DNA of 64,000 nt, taken from Acidovorax sp. sif1233. Lineage in GTDB: Bacteria; Pseudomonadota; Gammaproteobacteria; Burkholderiales; Burkholderiaceae_C. The notes below the pieces were generated by a model that saw nothing but the letters and a program-made list of their open reading frames with translations, searched no databases and had not been told where the DNA came from. The stretch is from contig NZ_JAHUWZ010000006.1 in assembly GCF_019218755.1 (NCBI RefSeq), positions 248,001 to 312,000 on the forward strand. The letters run 5' to 3'. The first letter of the stretch is position 1; each line of letters begins with the position of its first letter. This document shows, one piece after another, positions 61,560 through 64,000 of the stretch. Both the position numbers and the translations under genes were made by a program.

Positions 61560-63689
61560 ATGGCGGAAACCTACCAAGAAGGATCGGGAGCAGGCGCTGA
61601 CTTCGACCTGAGCCAGTTCTATCAGATCTTTTTCGAGGAAGCGGGCGAAAACCTGGACCAGATGGAGCAGATGCTCCTGGATCTGGATCTGAGCAGCGCC
61701 AATGATGAAGAGCTCAACGGCATCTTCCGGTGCGCCCATTCCATCAAGGGTGGCTCGGCCACCTTTGGTTTTTCGGACGTGGCGGAGCTGACGCACCAGA
61801 TGGAGTCCTTGCTGGACCGGTTGCGCCGCCATGAGCTGCAACCCGTTCCCCAGATGGTGGACGTGCTGCTGGAGTCCGCCGATGCATCCCGCAGCTTGCT
61901 GGCCCGCCATCAGGCCGGAGGCCAGGGAGAGGCTGTCTCCACCACGTCGCTGGTGCGCCGCATCAGTGAGCTTGCTGCGGGGCTCGTCCCCAGCGACGCG
62001 CCCGCCGTGGCACCACCGCCACCTGCGCCAGCCCCGCAGGTAGCGGCTCCGGCGCCCAAGGCGGTGACGCCCGCAGTCGCCGGACAGGCGCGTGCACTGG
62101 AAATCCAGATCGGCCCGCTGGAGCGGCCGCAGCAGGCCGATGCCATCAAGGAACTGTTCCGGGATATTCCCGGGCTCGGTGCCATCCGGGACATGGAAAG
62201 CACCCAGCCCAACACGCGGCTGTTCGCGGTGGAGACCACCTCCACCAACGATGATCTGCTCGACCTGTTCGCCTTCCATGTGTCCAAGGAGCAGGTCCTC
62301 ATCCGTGAGGCCGCTGCAGCAGCGGCTGCAGCCCCGGAGGACGCGGACGACGATGTCGTGGTCGCCGCGGATGCCGCCGGAGGCGAGGCGTACGGCTTCT
62401 TCAGCGATGCGCCGGGTGCTCCCGGTACCGATGCGCCCCGGGCGGCAGCGCAGGCCCCCGCACAAGCGCCCAAGGCTGCGGCCCCCAAGGCTGCGGAGCC
62501 CAAGGTCGCCATGCAGGCGCAGATGGAGTCCACGACGATTCGCGTGGACGTGAAAAAGGTCGACCAGCTCATCAACCTGGTGGGTGAACTTGTGATCACC
62601 CAGGCGATGCTCGCGCAGAACAGCCGGGGGCTGGATGCAGGCGCCTACCAGCAGCTGCTGGCGGGGCTGGCCGACCTGGATCGCAACACGCGCGACCTGC
62701 AGGAATCGGTCATGTCGATCCGCATGATTCCGATGTCCATCGTCTTCAGCCGCTTCCCCCGCATGCTGCGGGACTTGGCGAACAAGCTGGGCAAGAAGGT
62801 CGAACTGGTGACGCTGGGCGAGGCCACCGAACTGGACAAGGGGCTGGTCGAGAAGATCACCGATCCGCTGACACACCTGGTGCGCAACAGCTGCGACCAC
62901 GGGATCGAGATGCCGGCGGACCGCTTGGCCAAGGGCAAGTCGGAACACGGGACCATCACGCTGTCGGCCTCGCACCAGGGCGGATCGATCGTGATCGAGG
63001 TGCGCGACGATGGCCGTGGCCTCTCGCGCGAGAAGATCCTCAGCAAGGCGCAGGAGCGCGGCATCGAAGTGTCCGAGCAGATGAGCGATGCGGAGGTCTG
63101 GCAACTGATCTTTGCACCAGGCTTTTCCACCGCCGACGAGGTGACCGACGTGTCCGGGCGTGGCGTGGGCATGGACGTTGTCAAGCGCAATATCGCGGCG
63201 CTCAACGGGTCGGTGGAGATTGACTCGGCCGAGGGTTACGGAATGAAGGTTTCCGTGCGCCTGCCGTTGACGCTGGCCATCATGGATGGCATGTCCGTGG
63301 GGGTGAGCGACGAGGTCTACATCCTGCCTCTGTCTTCCGTCGTGGAGTCCTTCCAGGTCAACGCGGACGATGTGAGCACCGTGGCACAGGGATCGCAACT
63401 GGTGAAGGTGCGCGACGAATACATGCCGGTAATCGCGCTGGAAAAGATCTTCCAGGTGCCGCGTTTTGACCCCAACAAGTCCAGCAACATCATGGTGGTC
63501 GTGGAAGCGGATGGCAGCCGTGTTGCGCTGCTGGTGGATGAGCTGCTGGGCCAGCACCAGGTGGTGGTCAAGAACCTGGAATCGAACTACCGCAAGGTCC
63601 CCAACGTGTCGGGCGCCACCATTCTGGGCGACGGCACGGTGGCGCTCATCCTGGATACGGGCGGGCTGGTGCGGCGGGCGCGCCACTAG
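61560..63689 (+). CDS. cheA: Chemotaxis histidine kinase CheA
   Basis: 709 residues from an ATG with AGGAG upstream. The Hpt domain holds H60 in FRCAHSIKGGSATFGF. After a linker, a P2-like region (about 175-250) and an Ala/Pro-rich stretch (about 255-320) come the dimerisation helix (KKVDQLINLVGELVITQAML), the HATPase domain (LTHLVRNSCDHGIEMP, VRDDGRGLSREK) and the CheW-like domain at the C-terminus (VYILPLSSVVESFQV). Core signalling kinase. Confidence 0.96.
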   Translation: MAETYQEGSGAGADFDLSQFYQIFFEEAGENLDQMEQMLLDLDLSSANDEELNGIFRCAHSIKGGSATFGFSDVAELTHQMESLLDRLRRHELQPVPQMVDVLLESADASRSLLARHQAGGQGEAVSTTSLVRRISELAAGLVPSDAPAVAPPPPAPAPQVAAPAPKAVTPAVAGQARALEIQIGPLERPQQADAIKELFRDIPGLGAIRDMESTQPNTRLFAVETTSTNDDLLDLFAFHVSKEQVLIREAAAAAAAAPEDADDDVVVAADAAGGEAYGFFSDAPGAPGTDAPRAAAQAPAQAPKAAAPKAAEPKVAMQAQMESTTIRVDVKKVDQLINLVGELVITQAMLAQNSRGLDAGAYQQLLAGLADLDRNTRDLQESVMSIRMIPMSIVFSRFPRMLRDLANKLGKKVELVTLGEATELDKGLVEKITDPLTHLVRNSCDHGIEMPADRLAKGKSEHGTITLSASHQGGSIVIEVRDDGRGLSREKILSKAQERGIEVSEQMSDAEVWQLIFAPGFSTADEVTDVSGRGVGMDVVKRNIAALNGSVEIDSAEGYGMKVSVRLPLTLAIMDGMSVGVSDEVYILPLSSVVESFQVNADDVSTVAQGSQLVKVRDEYMPVIALEKIFQVPRFDPNKSSNIMVVVEADGSRVALLVDELLGQHQVVVKNLESNYRKVPNVSGATILGDGTVALILDTGGLVRRARH

Positions 63690-63743
63690 ATTTGAGCAGC
63701 CGTGCCCGAAGGGCAGGGCGCTGTCACGAAAGGAGAATTCACC

Positions 63744-64000
63744 ATGAGTGTGATGGGTAAAACCGCAGAGGCGGTGCCAACGGGCACCCGCGAATATCTG
63801 ACGTTCCGCCTCGACCAGGAAGAGTACGGCATCGATATCCTGAAGGTGCAGGAGATCCGTGGCTATGAGCCACCGACACGGATTGCGAACGCCCCCAGTT
63901 TCATCAAGGGCGTCGTGAACCTGCGTGGCACGATCGTGCCCATTGTCGACATGCGCCTCAAGTTCAACTGCGCGCAGGCGGACTACAACAGCTTCACGGT
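63744..64000 (+). CDS. cheW: Chemotaxis coupling protein CheW, N-terminal part (runs off the window)
   Basis: About 85 residues are present, starting [20 protein letters not shown], with AAGGAGA upstream of the [23 protein letters not shown] and [20 protein letters not shown] are the CheW signature. It links CheA to chemoreceptors. It lies 54 bp after cheA. Confidence 0.95.
   Translation, partial: MSVMGKTAEAVPTGTREYLTFRLDQEEYGIDILKVQEIRGYEPPTRIANAPSFIKGVVNLRGTIVPIVDMRLKFNCAQADYNSFT

Noticed and set aside
61179-63686. 835-codon minus-strand frame opposite cheY/cheA
   Set aside because: Antisense shadow; the plus strand encodes full CheY and CheA with all motifs.

Overview
The window is GC-rich (about two-thirds G+C by eye). 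Its flagellar and chemotaxis proteins, tandem LysE/PhzF genes and intergenic repeats fit a motile betaproteobacterium of the family Comamonadaceae, most like Acidovorax or a close relative. That placement is inferred from gene content and style, not from a search. No rRNA, tRNA, CRISPR array, transposase or phage gene was seen.

Layout. (1) 1-6400: housekeeping and accessory genes: the start of a DUF748/AsmA-like protein, an AlaX-type tRNA editing protein whose tail lies in a 121-bp tandem repeat, a creatininase-family hydrolase, a histidine phosphatase and a membrane-anchored propeller-like protein of unknown role. (2) 6471-16323: a run of ten closely packed minus-strand genes (LysE, EamA, DHW-motif cupin, PLP aminotransferase, GST, two PhzF paralogues, VOC protein, second LysE, threonine dehydratase-like enzyme), divergent from a MocR-type PLP regulator whose promoter region has nested direct and inverted repeats. 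(3) 16532-29077: an EAL-like/HDOD signalling protein, then the rod, hook and ring genes flgBCDEFGHIJKL on the minus strand. (4) 29291-30919: flgA-flgM-flgN on the plus strand. (5) 31202-40641: motA, motB, cheY, cheZ, flhB, flhA, flhF, an FlhG-position protein lacking a P-loop, and fliA, all minus strand. (6) 40919-46635: two divergent flagellins sharing long identical inverted blocks, then fliD-fliS-fliT. (7) 47050-58704: fliE on the minus strand, opposite fliFGHIJK and fliLMNOPQR on the plus strand. (8) 58733-64000: a LuxR-type regulator with a receiver-plus-kinase sensor, then a small CheZ-like protein, a second cheY, cheA and the start of cheW.

Together the flagellar genes encode the export gate (FlhAB, FliPQR, FliO), export ATPase (FliHIJ), MS and C rings (FliFGMN, FliL), rod/hook/rings (FlgB-J, FliE, FliK), junction, cap and filament (FlgKL, FliD, two FliC), chaperones (FlgN, FliS, FliT), stator (MotAB), the FliA/FlgM checkpoint and the chemotaxis core. 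No flhDC is present. Two promoters matching the FliA (sigma-28) consensus are visible, before fliC2 and before fliS.

The least expected features are non-coding or accessory. A structured repeat family has seven copies, all in one orientation and each just beyond the stop codon of a minus-strand gene, with three of them inside the flg run. The two flagellin genes are arranged as a potential inversion or gene-conversion system. A 148-residue protein beside the second cheY keeps the D-x3-Q catalytic spacing of CheZ.
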